From assembly GCA_016192435.1 (NCBI GenBank), contig JACPUD010000008.1, positions 1 to 64,000 on the forward strand: a stretch of 64,000 nucleotides of DNA, given 5' to 3'. Shown here piece by piece: positions 57,551 to 64,000 of the stretch; within the stretch, counting starts at the first letter, position 1; the number at the start of each line of letters is the position of its first letter. The translations under genes were made by a program, and so were the position numbers. The notes below the pieces were generated by a model. The model was not told where the DNA came from. It saw only the letters and a list, made by a program, of their open reading frames with translations, and did not search any database. Source of the DNA: Rhodocyclales bacterium. GTDB taxonomy: Bacteria > Pseudomonadota > Gammaproteobacteria > Burkholderiales > Rhodocyclaceae.

Positions 57551-57943
57551 ATGCCCGATCGCACCGCACTCCGCTTCCTGGTGGTCGATGACTTTTCCAC
57601 CATGCGCCGGATCGTGCGCAACCTGCTGAAAGAACTGGGCTTTACCAACGTCGACGAGGCCGAGGACGGCGCCGTGGCGCTGACCAAGCTGCGCGAAGGC
57701 AACTTCGAGTTCGTCGTTTCCGACTGGAACATGCCCAATATGGACGGGCTCACGCTGCTGCAGAACGTGCGCGCCGACGCCCAGTTGAAATCCCTGCCCT
57801 TTCTCATGATCACCGCCGAAGCGAAGAAGGAAAACATCACCGCGGCGGTGCAGGCCGGCGCCTCGAACTACATCGTCAAGCCCTTCACGGCCGCCACGCT
57901 GCAGGAAAAGCTGGACAAGATTTTCGAAAAAATGGGCATTTGA
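57551..57943 (+). CDS. cheY: Chemotaxis response regulator CheY
   Basis: 130 residues forming a single receiver domain. Acidic pocket [12 protein letters not shown], phosphorylated Asp in [13 protein letters not shown], conserved Thr/Lys in [11 protein letters not shown] and [11 protein letters not shown]. The sequence is CheY-like ([22 protein letters not shown]). No flagellar or other chemotaxis gene is near, so it stands alone here. It may control motility together with genes elsewhere. Confidence 0.93.
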   Translation: MPDRTALRFLVVDDFSTMRRIVRNLLKELGFTNVDEAEDGAVALTKLREGNFEFVVSDWNMPNMDGLTLLQNVRADAQLKSLPFLMITAEAKKENITAAVQAGASNYIVKPFTAATLQEKLDKIFEKMGI

Positions 57944-58001
57944 GGCGAAAGTCGCGACAGCGACTTCCGGAGCCTTCCCCCTGTCACGGCGAGGCCAGGC
58001 C

Positions 58002-58029
58002 ATACCCGACTGTTTTTCTCGGGTATAAT
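58002..58029 (+). promoter_or_regulatory. Palindrome over a TATAAT -10 before the DUF255 gene
   Basis: ATACCCGA and TCGGGTAT (58002-58009 and 58019-58026) form an inverted repeat overlapping TATAAT (58024-58029). The placement suits a repressor operator; the -35 is weak. Confidence 0.4.
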
Positions 58030-58052
58030 GCGGAGTCCGAAACGGACCTGCC

Positions 58053-60143
58053 ATGCCGTCACCACTTGCCAACCGGCTTTCAGCCGAAACCTCGCCCTAT
58101 CTGCTGCAGCACGCGGCCAACCCTGTGGCCTGGCAGCCCTGGGATGAGCAAGCGCTTGCTCTGGCGCGACAGGAGAACCGGCCCATCCTGCTCTCGATCG
58201 GCTATTCGGCCTGTCACTGGTGCCACGTCATGGCCCACGAATCCTTCGAGCATGCCGAGGTGGCGGCGGTCATGAACCGCCTGTTCGTGAACATCAAGGT
58301 CGATCGCGAGGAACGGCCCGACCTCGACCAGATCTACCAGACCGCGCACCAGATGCTGACCGAGCGCCACGGCGGCTGGCCGCTGACCATGTTCCTTGCC
58401 CCCGACGGCACGCCCTTCTTCGGCGGCACCTACTTTCCGCGCGAGCCGCGCTACGGCCTGCCCGGCTTCGCCGAGCTCTGCGAAAAGGTGGCCGAAGCCT
58501 TCCGCAATCGCCGCGCCGACATCGAAACCCAGAACGCCGAACTGCGCCGCGCGCTGGCCGGCACCACGCCGACCGCGGCGGCGAGCGGCCCGCTCGATGC
58601 CGCAGTGCTGGCGGCGGCGGAAAATGCCCTGGCCCGCGCCTTCGATCCCCGCCACGGCGGCTTCGGCAACGCACCGAAATTTCCCCATCCGGTCGATCTG
58701 GCCTTTCTCCTGCGCCGCGACGACGCGGCCCTGCGCCAGATGGCGCTGACCACGCTGACGCGCATGAGCGAAGGCGGCATCTACGACCAGATCGGCGGCG
58801 GCTTCTGCCGCTACAGCGTGGACGAGCGCTGGGAAATCCCGCATTTCGAAAAAATGCTCTACGACAACGGCCCGCTGCTGGGCCTTTGCGCCGACGCCTG
58901 GGCGCAGACCGGCGATGCGCTGTATGCGCGCGTCGCCGAGCAAACCGCGAGCTGGGTGCTGCGCGAGATGCAAGCGGCCGAGGGCGGCTATTACTCCGCG
59001 CTCGATGCCGATGCGGAAGGCGAGGAAGGCAAGTACTACGTCTGGAATCGCAGCGAAATCGAGCGCCTGCTGAGCCCGCAGGAGTTGGCGCTGGCGGCAC
59101 GGCGCTGGGGCTTCGACGGCGCGCCGAACTTCGAGGGCCGCCATTGGCACGCGCGGGTCACGGCGCCGCTGGCCGCCGACGAACTGCCGCTGCTCGAAGC
59201 CGCCCGGCAAAAGCTGTTCGCCGCGCGCGAACAGCGCATCCGTCCCGGTCGCGACGACAAGATCCTGACCGGCTGGAACGCCTTGATGATCGAAGGCATG
59301 GCTCATGCCACTCGCATCTTCGGGCGCGACGAGTGGCTGGCCTCGGCGCAGCGCGCGATGGACTTCATCCGCCACACCCTGTGGCGCGACGGCGCCCCGC
59401 CGCCGGGCCGCCCCAAGGCAGGGCAAGCCAATCAACCGGAGCCGCGTAGCGGCGAACATGCGTCACCCCCGCGTGAGCGGGGGCCGGGGGGGGCGGGCCA
59501 TTTGCTGGCGACCGCCAAGGACGGCCGTGCCCACCTCGACGCCTATCTCGACGACCACGCCTTCCTGCTCGCCGCGCTGCTCGAACTGATGCAGGCGGAA
59601 TTTCGCGACGCGGACCTGGCCTTCGCCATCGAGCTGGCCGATACCCTGCTGGCCCGATTCGAGGACGTGCAACACGGCGGTTTCTTCTTCACCGGCCACG
59701 ATCACGAGACGCTGATCCACCGTCCCAAGACCGGCCATGACAATGCCACTCCCAGCGGTAATGGCATTGCCGCATTTGCCCTGCAACGCCTCGGACACCT
59801 GCTGGGCGAGACGCGTTACCTTGCCGCCGCGGAAAAGACCCTACTGTTGTTCTGGCCGCAGATGCGCCGCGCGCCGGGCGGCTTCGGCAGCCTGCTGCGG
59901 GCGCTTGAAGAAGCGCTCACTCCGCCGGAAATCATCATCCTTCGAGGTCCGGCAGCAGCCATGACGGAATGGCAGCAAGCCCTCGGCGCCACCCCGCAGC
60001 GGCTGGTGCTGGCGCTGCCCAACGGCATCCGCGGCCTGCCCGCTGCCCTGGCCAAGCCGGAAAGCGATCGTGTCAACGCCTGGGTCTGCCGCGGCGTTAT
60101 TTGCTTGCCCCCAACGGCAAATTTGGGAAGTGTTACAAATTGA
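58053..60143 (+). CDS. DUF255 / thioredoxin-domain protein (YyaL type) with in-frame insertion
   Basis: 696 residues. An N-terminal thioredoxin-like domain has [20 protein letters not shown], with the CxxC pair. A six-hairpin glycosidase-like C-terminal part is typical of the YyaL/spermatogenesis-associated 20 family ([47 protein letters not shown]). Function is unknown. About 37 Pro/Gly-rich residues (446-483) break the usual LWRDG-LLAT run; their DNA is a mosaic palindromic element. Copy 13 of the 23-bp word lies at residue 344. Confidence 0.88.
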   Translation: MPSPLANRLSAETSPYLLQHAANPVAWQPWDEQALALARQENRPILLSIGYSACHWCHVMAHESFEHAEVAAVMNRLFVNIKVDREERPDLDQIYQTAHQMLTERHGGWPLTMFLAPDGTPFFGGTYFPREPRYGLPGFAELCEKVAEAFRNRRADIETQNAELRRALAGTTPTAAASGPLDAAVLAAAENALARAFDPRHGGFGNAPKFPHPVDLAFLLRRDDAALRQMALTTLTRMSEGGIYDQIGGGFCRYSVDERWEIPHFEKMLYDNGPLLGLCADAWAQTGDALYARVAEQTASWVLREMQAAEGGYYSALDADAEGEEGKYYVWNRSEIERLLSPQELALAARRWGFDGAPNFEGRHWHARVTAPLAADELPLLEAARQKLFAAREQRIRPGRDDKILTGWNALMIEGMAHATRIFGRDEWLASAQRAMDFIRHTLWRDGAPPPGRPKAGQANQPEPRSGEHASPPRERGPGGAGHLLATAKDGRAHLDAYLDDHAFLLAALLELMQAEFRDADLAFAIELADTLLARFEDVQHGGFFFTGHDHETLIHRPKTGHDNATPSGNGIAAFALQRLGHLLGETRYLAAAEKTLLLFWPQMRRAPGGFGSLLRALEEALTPPEIIILRGPAAAMTEWQQALGATPQRLVLALPNGIRGLPAALAKPESDRVNAWVCRGVICLPPTANLGSVTN
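59082..59104 (+). repeat. 23-bp dispersed word, copy 13 (in the DUF255 gene)
   Basis: GAGTTGGCGCTGGCG-GC-ACGGCG, a full match, coding EELALAARR, the same peptide as copy 11 in IlvD. Confidence 0.85.
59395..59505 (+). repeat. Mosaic palindromic element inside the DUF255 gene
   Basis: Modules: GGGCCGCCCCAAGGCAGGGC (59406-59425), a GCCGCGTAGCGGC hairpin (59442-59454), GAAC, GCGTCACCCCCGCG with its pairing GCGGGGG strand. The order matches the elements at 44.5 and 44.8 kb. It is read in frame as Pro/Gly-rich residues. Confidence 0.72.
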
Positions 60144-60189
60144 TATGAAGCATTTTCAGCGGACTTCGAATGCGTTAGGATGCGCAACG
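60141..60189 (+). promoter_or_regulatory. Possible weak FNR-type promoter of the cytochrome c gene
   Basis: TTGAT-ATGA-AGCAT (60141-60154) keeps one good half-site. A TAGGAT -10, the same hexamer as at nap, lies at 60177-60182, with about 41.5 bp between centre and predicted start. The second half-site is poor. Confidence 0.35.
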
Positions 60190-60298
60190 TTTTTGGTTTC
60201 GGTCGCTGTGCCGATCGCCGACAAAGCCGGCGTTGACCTTCACTGAATTTTGTTTTTCCCGGCACAAACAATCTTTTCCACACGACAAGGAACTCAAC

Positions 60299-60607
60299 AT
60301 GAAATCGGTATTGATCTCCGCGCTGGTTGCTGCCGGCGTTATGGCTTCGGCCCCGGCATTCGCCAACAAGGACCTCGCCACCAAGAGCGGCTGCATGGCT
60401 TGCCACGCCGTCGACAAGAAACTGGTCGGCCCGGCTTACCAGGACGTCGCCAAGAAGTACAAGGCGACCGACGAAGCCATGCTGGTGGACAAGGTGCGCA
60501 AGGGTGGCAAGGGTGTCTGGGGCCAGATCCCGATGCCGCCGAATGCCGCGGTGAAGGAAGCGGACGTGCATACGCTGGTCAAGTGGATTCTCGGCGGCGC
60601 CAAGTAA
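60299..60607 (+). CDS. Monoheme cytochrome c, c551/c8 type
   Basis: 102 residues with a signal peptide (MKSVLISALVAAGVMASAPAFA). Heme motif CMACHAVD near residue 32, and a Met ligand in WGQIPMPPNAAV. Size and motifs fit cytochrome c551/c-552, a soluble periplasmic carrier. It could donate to nitrite or oxygen reductases. A strong terminator follows. Confidence 0.93.
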   Translation: MKSVLISALVAAGVMASAPAFANKDLATKSGCMACHAVDKKLVGPAYQDVAKKYKATDEAMLVDKVRKGGKGVWGQIPMPPNAAVKEADVHTLVKWILGGAK

Positions 60608-60629
60608 TTCCGCCGCAGGCAGCAGAAAG

Positions 60630-60664
60630 AGCCAGCCCCGCATCGAGCGGGGCTGGCTTTTTTT
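60630..60664 (+). terminator. Terminator after the cytochrome c gene
   Basis: AGCCAGCCCCGC / GCGGGGCTGGCT stem with a 5-base loop, followed by a run of T. Confidence 0.93.
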
Positions 60665-60780
60665 CGTCTCCTTGCCCGTGCCGGACAGCATTGACAAGTC
60701 CATGACAGCAGGCAAGAATCTGCCCGCTGATTTGCCCGCAGCCTCGTCCCCGTAACTCCAGACCCGAACGGAGCATTGCC

Positions 60781-62115
60781 ATGAACCTGCCCATCAAAGT
60801 CGTCTCGCTATCCGTACTCGCCGCCGTCGCCATGATGGGTTGCGGCAAGGAAGAGCCGCCACCGCCCCCGCCGGTCCAGGCACCGCCCCCGCCGACGGTG
60901 GTCAAGATCGGCAGCGTCGCCCCGCTCACCGGCGGCATCGCACACCTGGGCAAGGACAACGAGAACGGCGCGCGCCTGGCGATCGACGAAGCCAATGCTG
61001 CCGGCATCAGCCTGGGCGGCAACAAGGTCAAGTTCGAACTGCTGTCGGAAGACGACCAGGAAGATCCCAAGGTCGGCAATACCGTGGCACAGAAGCTGGT
61101 CGATGCCAAGGTCGCCGGCGTTGTCGGCCACCTCAATTCGGGCACCACGATTCCGGCCTCGGCCATCTACAACGGCGCCGGCCTGCCGATGATTTCCGGC
61201 TCCGCGACCAACCCGGCGCTGACCGAGCAGGGCTTCAAGGGCGTGTTCCGCGTCGTCGGCCGCGACGACCAGCAGGGCCCGGCCGTCGCCAACTACCTCG
61301 CCACCAATAACAAGCCGAAGGCTGTCGCCGTGATCGACGATGCCACCGCCTACGGCGAAGGCCTTGCCAACGAAGTCGAAAAGACCCTCAAGGCCGCCGG
61401 CATCAAGGTCCTGCCGCGCGAAAAGGGCACCAACAAGACCGTGGACTGGAAAGCCGTGCTGACCAAGGTCAAGGGCAAGAAGCCGGATGCCGTGTTCTAC
61501 GGCGGCATGGATGCCACCGCCGGCCCGCTGATCAAGCAGGCGCGCGAACTCAAGATCACCGCCGTGTTCGCCTTCGGCGACGGCGCCTGTACCGACAAGA
61601 TGGCCGAGCTCGCCGGTCCCGCCGCGGAAGGCCTGCTCTGCTCGCAGGCCGGCATTCCGGTGCAGGCGGCGGGCAAGAAATTCCTCGATGCCTACAAGGC
61701 CAAGTTCAAGGTCGATCCCATCCTCTACTCGCCCTTCACCTACGACGCCGCCAACCTGCTGATCGCCGCGATGAAGAAGGCCGATTCGGCCGATCCGGCG
61801 AAGTACCTGGCGGCGCTCGCGGCGAGCAACCACAACGGCGCCAGCGGCAACATCCAGTTCGACGAAAAGGGCGACCGCAAGGATGCCGAGATGACCATCT
61901 TCACGCTCAAGGAAGGCAAGATCACGCCGGTCGCCATCCTCAAGAGCGGCAAGTCAATGACCCTCGACGAGTACGCCGCGCTCTCGGCGCCAGCGCCGGC
62001 CGCCGTGGCGCCAGCGCCAACTCCTGCGGCGGCGCCGGCAGCAGGCGCGGCGGCTCCGGCCGCTGCACCCGCTGCACCCGCCGCACCAGCTCCGGCACCT
62101 GCTCCAGCCAAGTAA
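60781..62115 (+). CDS. livK: Branched-chain amino acid ABC transporter, substrate-binding lipoprotein
   Basis: 444 residues. A lipoprotein signal (LAAVAMMGCGK) is followed by a Pro-rich linker, then the LivK/LivJ-type fold: VVKIGSVAPLTGGIAHLGKDNENGARLAIDEAN, GTTIPASAIYNGAGLPMISGSATNP and FRVVGRDDQQG. A Pro/Ala-rich C-terminal tail of about 45 residues is unusual for the family; copy 14 of the 23-bp word lies in it. It should capture branched-chain or related amino acids for LivHM. Confidence 0.92.
   Translation: MNLPIKVVSLSVLAAVAMMGCGKEEPPPPPPVQAPPPPTVVKIGSVAPLTGGIAHLGKDNENGARLAIDEANAAGISLGGNKVKFELLSEDDQEDPKVGNTVAQKLVDAKVAGVVGHLNSGTTIPASAIYNGAGLPMISGSATNPALTEQGFKGVFRVVGRDDQQGPAVANYLATNNKPKAVAVIDDATAYGEGLANEVEKTLKAAGIKVLPREKGTNKTVDWKAVLTKVKGKKPDAVFYGGMDATAGPLIKQARELKITAVFAFGDGACTDKMAELAGPAAEGLLCSQAGIPVQAAGKKFLDAYKAKFKVDPILYSPFTYDAANLLIAAMKKADSADPAKYLAALAASNHNGASGNIQFDEKGDRKDAEMTIFTLKEGKITPVAILKSGKSMTLDEYAALSAPAPAAVAPAPTPAAAPAAGAAAPAAAPAAPAAPAPAPAPAK
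62001..62023 (-). repeat. 23-bp dispersed word, copy 14 (in livK tail)
   Basis: Read on the minus strand: GAGTTGGCGCTGGCG-CC-ACGGCG, a full match. On the coding strand it gives APAPTPA, as copy 1 does in NapG. Confidence 0.85.
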
Positions 62116-62134
62116 GCCGCCACCGCTCGCCAGC

Positions 62135-62168
62135 AACGGGGAAGACGCTTAGCGCCTTCCCCGTTTTT
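62135..62168 (+). terminator. Terminator or attenuator between livK and livH
   Basis: AACGGGGAAG and CTTCCCCGTT form a stem around GACGCTTAGCGC-like bases, followed by TTTT. It probably lowers livHM expression relative to livK. Confidence 0.8.
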
Positions 62169-62222
62169 ATGTCCCCGCGCGATGCGGGGACGGTATCCTC
62201 CGGATTCGAGCGCTCCCCGACC

Positions 62223-63218
62223 ATGGACATCCTGCTGCAGCAGATCATCAACGGCCTCACCACCGGCAGCGTCTACGCCGTGGTGGCGCTGGGCTACACC
62301 ATGGTCTATGGCGTCATACAACTGATCAACTTCGCCCACGGCGAAGTCGTCATGATCGGCGCCATGGTGGCCTTTTCGGTCATCAGCGCGCTGGCCGGCG
62401 GCAGCCTGCCGCCGCTGGCCATCGTGCTGGCCGGCGTCATCGCGGCGATTCCGGCCTGCATGGCGATCGGCTACCTGCTGGAGCGCGCGGCCTATCGCCC
62501 GCTGCGCCATGCGCCACGCCTGGCGCCGCTGATCACCGCGATCGGCATGTCGATCATCCTGCAGCACCTGGCCCTATTGATCTGGGGCCGCAACCCGCTG
62601 GCCTTTCCGCAGATCATCGACAACCGGGTGTTCGCCATCGGCGGCGCCGCGATCAGCAGCGTGCAGATCGCCATCATCCTGATGTCATTGGCGATGATGG
62701 CCGGCCTCTCCTGGTTCGTCTATCGCACGCGCTTCGGCATCGCGATCCGCGCCACGGCCGAGAACGTCCATGTCGCCGGCCTGATGGGCGTCAATGCCGA
62801 CCGCGTGATCGCCGCCACCTTCGTCATCGGCGCCGGGCTCGGCGCCGTCGCCGGCGTCATGTACGGCAGCTACTACGGCATCGCGCATTACACGATGGGC
62901 TTCAGCCTCGGCCTCAAGGCCTTCTCGGCGGCGGTGCTGGGAGGCATCGGCAACATTGCCGGGGCCATGCTCGGCGGCATCCTGCTCGGCCTGGTCGAAG
63001 CGCTCGGCACCGGCTACGTCGGCGACCTCACCGACCTCTGCCGCTGGCCCGGCGCCGGTGGAGACATCGGCTGGATGGGCGCGCACTGTGCCGACGGCGC
63101 CCACTTCGTGCTGTTCGGCAGCAACTACCAGGAGGTGTTCGCCTTCCTGATGCTGATCCTGGTGCTGGTGTTCCGCCCCTCCGGCCTGCTCGGCGAGCGC
63201 GTGTCGGAGCGCGCCTGA
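62223..63218 (+). CDS. livH: Branched-chain amino acid ABC transporter permease LivH
   Basis: 331 residues with about eight helices, starting DILLQQIINGLTTGSVYAVVALGYTMVYGVIQLINFAHGE, the standard LivH N-terminus, and with VLGGIGNIAGAMLGGILLG. Near the C-terminus, between GYVGDLTD and LFGSNYQEVFAF, about 25 extra residues (LCRWPGAGGDIGWMGAHCADG) form an extended loop with two cysteines. It overlaps livM by 1 bp (TGATG). Confidence 0.95.
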   Translation: MDILLQQIINGLTTGSVYAVVALGYTMVYGVIQLINFAHGEVVMIGAMVAFSVISALAGGSLPPLAIVLAGVIAAIPACMAIGYLLERAAYRPLRHAPRLAPLITAIGMSIILQHLALLIWGRNPLAFPQIIDNRVFAIGGAAISSVQIAIILMSLAMMAGLSWFVYRTRFGIAIRATAENVHVAGLMGVNADRVIAATFVIGAGLGAVAGVMYGSYYGIAHYTMGFSLGLKAFSAAVLGGIGNIAGAMLGGILLGLVEALGTGYVGDLTDLCRWPGAGGDIGWMGAHCADGAHFVLFGSNYQEVFAFLMLILVLVFRPSGLLGERVSERA

Positions 63219-64000
63219 TGAACATGACCGGGCGCGACAAGCTGGGCCTGGCACTGATCGCCGTCGCGCTGATCGCGCTGCCCTTCGTGCTGGCCTCGGC
63301 CGGCACGGCCTGGGTGCGCATCACCAACTTCGCCGTGCTGTTCGTGCTGCTCTCGCTGGGGCTCAACATCGTGGTCGGCTTCGCCGGCCTGCTCGACCTC
63401 GGCTACGTGGCCTTCTATGCGGTCGGCGCCTATGTCTATGCGCTGCTGGCCTCGCCGCATTTCGGCCTGCACCTGCCTTTCTGGGTAATCCTGCCGCTCG
63501 GCGCCGCCGTCGCCTGCGTTGCCGGCGTCATACTGGGAGCGCCGACATTGCGCCTGCGCGGCGACTACCTCGCGATCGTCACGCTGGGCTTCGGCGAGAT
63601 CGTGCGCATTTTCATGAACAACCTTTCCTCGCCGATCAACCTGACCAACGGGCCCAAGGGCATCAGCCGCATCGACTCCTTCCAGATCGGGCCGGTGAAC
63701 TTCGCCGGCAGCGACACCTTCGCCGGGCTGGTGTTCAGCGGCCCGATCAAATACTACTATTTCCTCATGCTGGTGCTGCTCGGCGTCATCGTCATCAACC
63801 GCCGCCTGCAGGATTCGCGCATCGGTCGCGCCTGGGTCGCCATCCGCGAGGACGAGATCGCGGCCAAGGCCAGCGGCATCAACACGCGCAACATCAAGCT
63901 GCTGGCCTTCGCCATGGGCGCTTCCTTCGGCGGCATCGCCGGCGGCATGTTCGCCGCGATGCAGACCTTCGTCAGCCCGGAAAGCTTTGTCCTCAACGAA
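63218..64000 (+). CDS. livM: Branched-chain amino acid ABC transporter permease LivM, 3' end missing
   Basis: Starts at the ATG that overlaps the livH stop and runs off the right edge after 261 codons. It shows the LivM pattern GLNIVVGFAGLLDLGYVAFYAVGAYVYALL, LRLRGDYLAIVTLGFGEIVRI and GRAWVAIREDEIAAKASGINTRNIKLLAFAMGA. livG and livF presumably follow outside the window. Confidence 0.95.
   Translation, partial: MNMTGRDKLGLALIAVALIALPFVLASAGTAWVRITNFAVLFVLLSLGLNIVVGFAGLLDLGYVAFYAVGAYVYALLASPHFGLHLPFWVILPLGAAVACVAGVILGAPTLRLRGDYLAIVTLGFGEIVRIFMNNLSSPINLTNGPKGISRIDSFQIGPVNFAGSDTFAGLVFSGPIKYYYFLMLVLLGVIVINRRLQDSRIGRAWVAIREDEIAAKASGINTRNIKLLAFAMGASFGGIAGGMFAAMQTFVSPESFVLNE

Overview
The window is a high-G+C chromosomal segment whose gene content points to a betaproteobacterium, most likely Rhodocyclales-like. 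Evidence: COQ7-type ubiquinone hydroxylase, a CNP1-like protein, periplasmic nitrate reductase (Nap), a complete system I cytochrome c maturation operon, type IV pilus genes and many c-type cytochromes. It is a facultative anaerobe able to respire nitrate and probably sulfur oxyanions. No rRNA, CRISPR array, transposase or prophage gene was seen. The window cuts a TDT-family transporter at the left edge and livM at the right edge.

Layout. 1-1438: metal efflux (CDF) and a small secreted protein. 1673-7278: nap locus (napF on +, napDAGHB on -), driven by a perfect FNR box. 7511-15445: ccmABCDEFGHI behind an EamA permease gene, all on -. 15490-17263: a polytopic membrane protein, two tRNA-Lys genes and a candidate C-rich sRNA. 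17264-34084: housekeeping (osmC-like, coq7, rppH, proS, lytic transglycosylase, ffh, ccsA-like, corC-like, pilC, pilD, fmdB, DUF502, aspS), a barnase/barstar-type pair, nudB, hsp20, argB and slmA. 34127-46474: hemB, a second candidate sRNA beside engB, cytochrome c4, hemerythrin, prmC-prfA, plsB, hemA, thioesterase, thrH, purU and lgt. 46481-50565: SEC-C protein, a VapC remnant, a hydrolase and ilvD. 50647-56964: a sulfur/cytochrome operon (octaheme cytochrome, cytochrome b, cytochrome c, three YeeE/YedE proteins, triple-rhodanese protein) behind an FNR-type promoter. 57024-64000: hypothetical protein, CheY, DUF255 protein, cytochrome c and a branched-chain amino acid ABC transporter.

How the parts fit. 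The ccm operon supplies heme attachment for NapB, cytochrome c4, the octaheme cytochrome and the two small cytochromes c. Two anaerobically controlled modules, nap and the octaheme/sulfur operon, have matching promoter architecture: an FNR-type palindrome about 41 bp upstream of a predicted start, with a -10 at the right distance.

The most unusual signal is not a gene. A 23-bp word (GAGTTGGCGCTGGCG, two free bases, ACGGCG) occurs at least 14 times, on both strands, inside genes in several reading frames and between genes. A second family of mosaic palindromic sequences lies between genes around 43.7-44.6 kb and in frame inside purU and the DUF255 gene, adding stop-free residues to conserved proteins. 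Both look like dispersed DNA elements spread across the genome. The first resembles a DNA uptake sequence in its distribution; that reading is inference.
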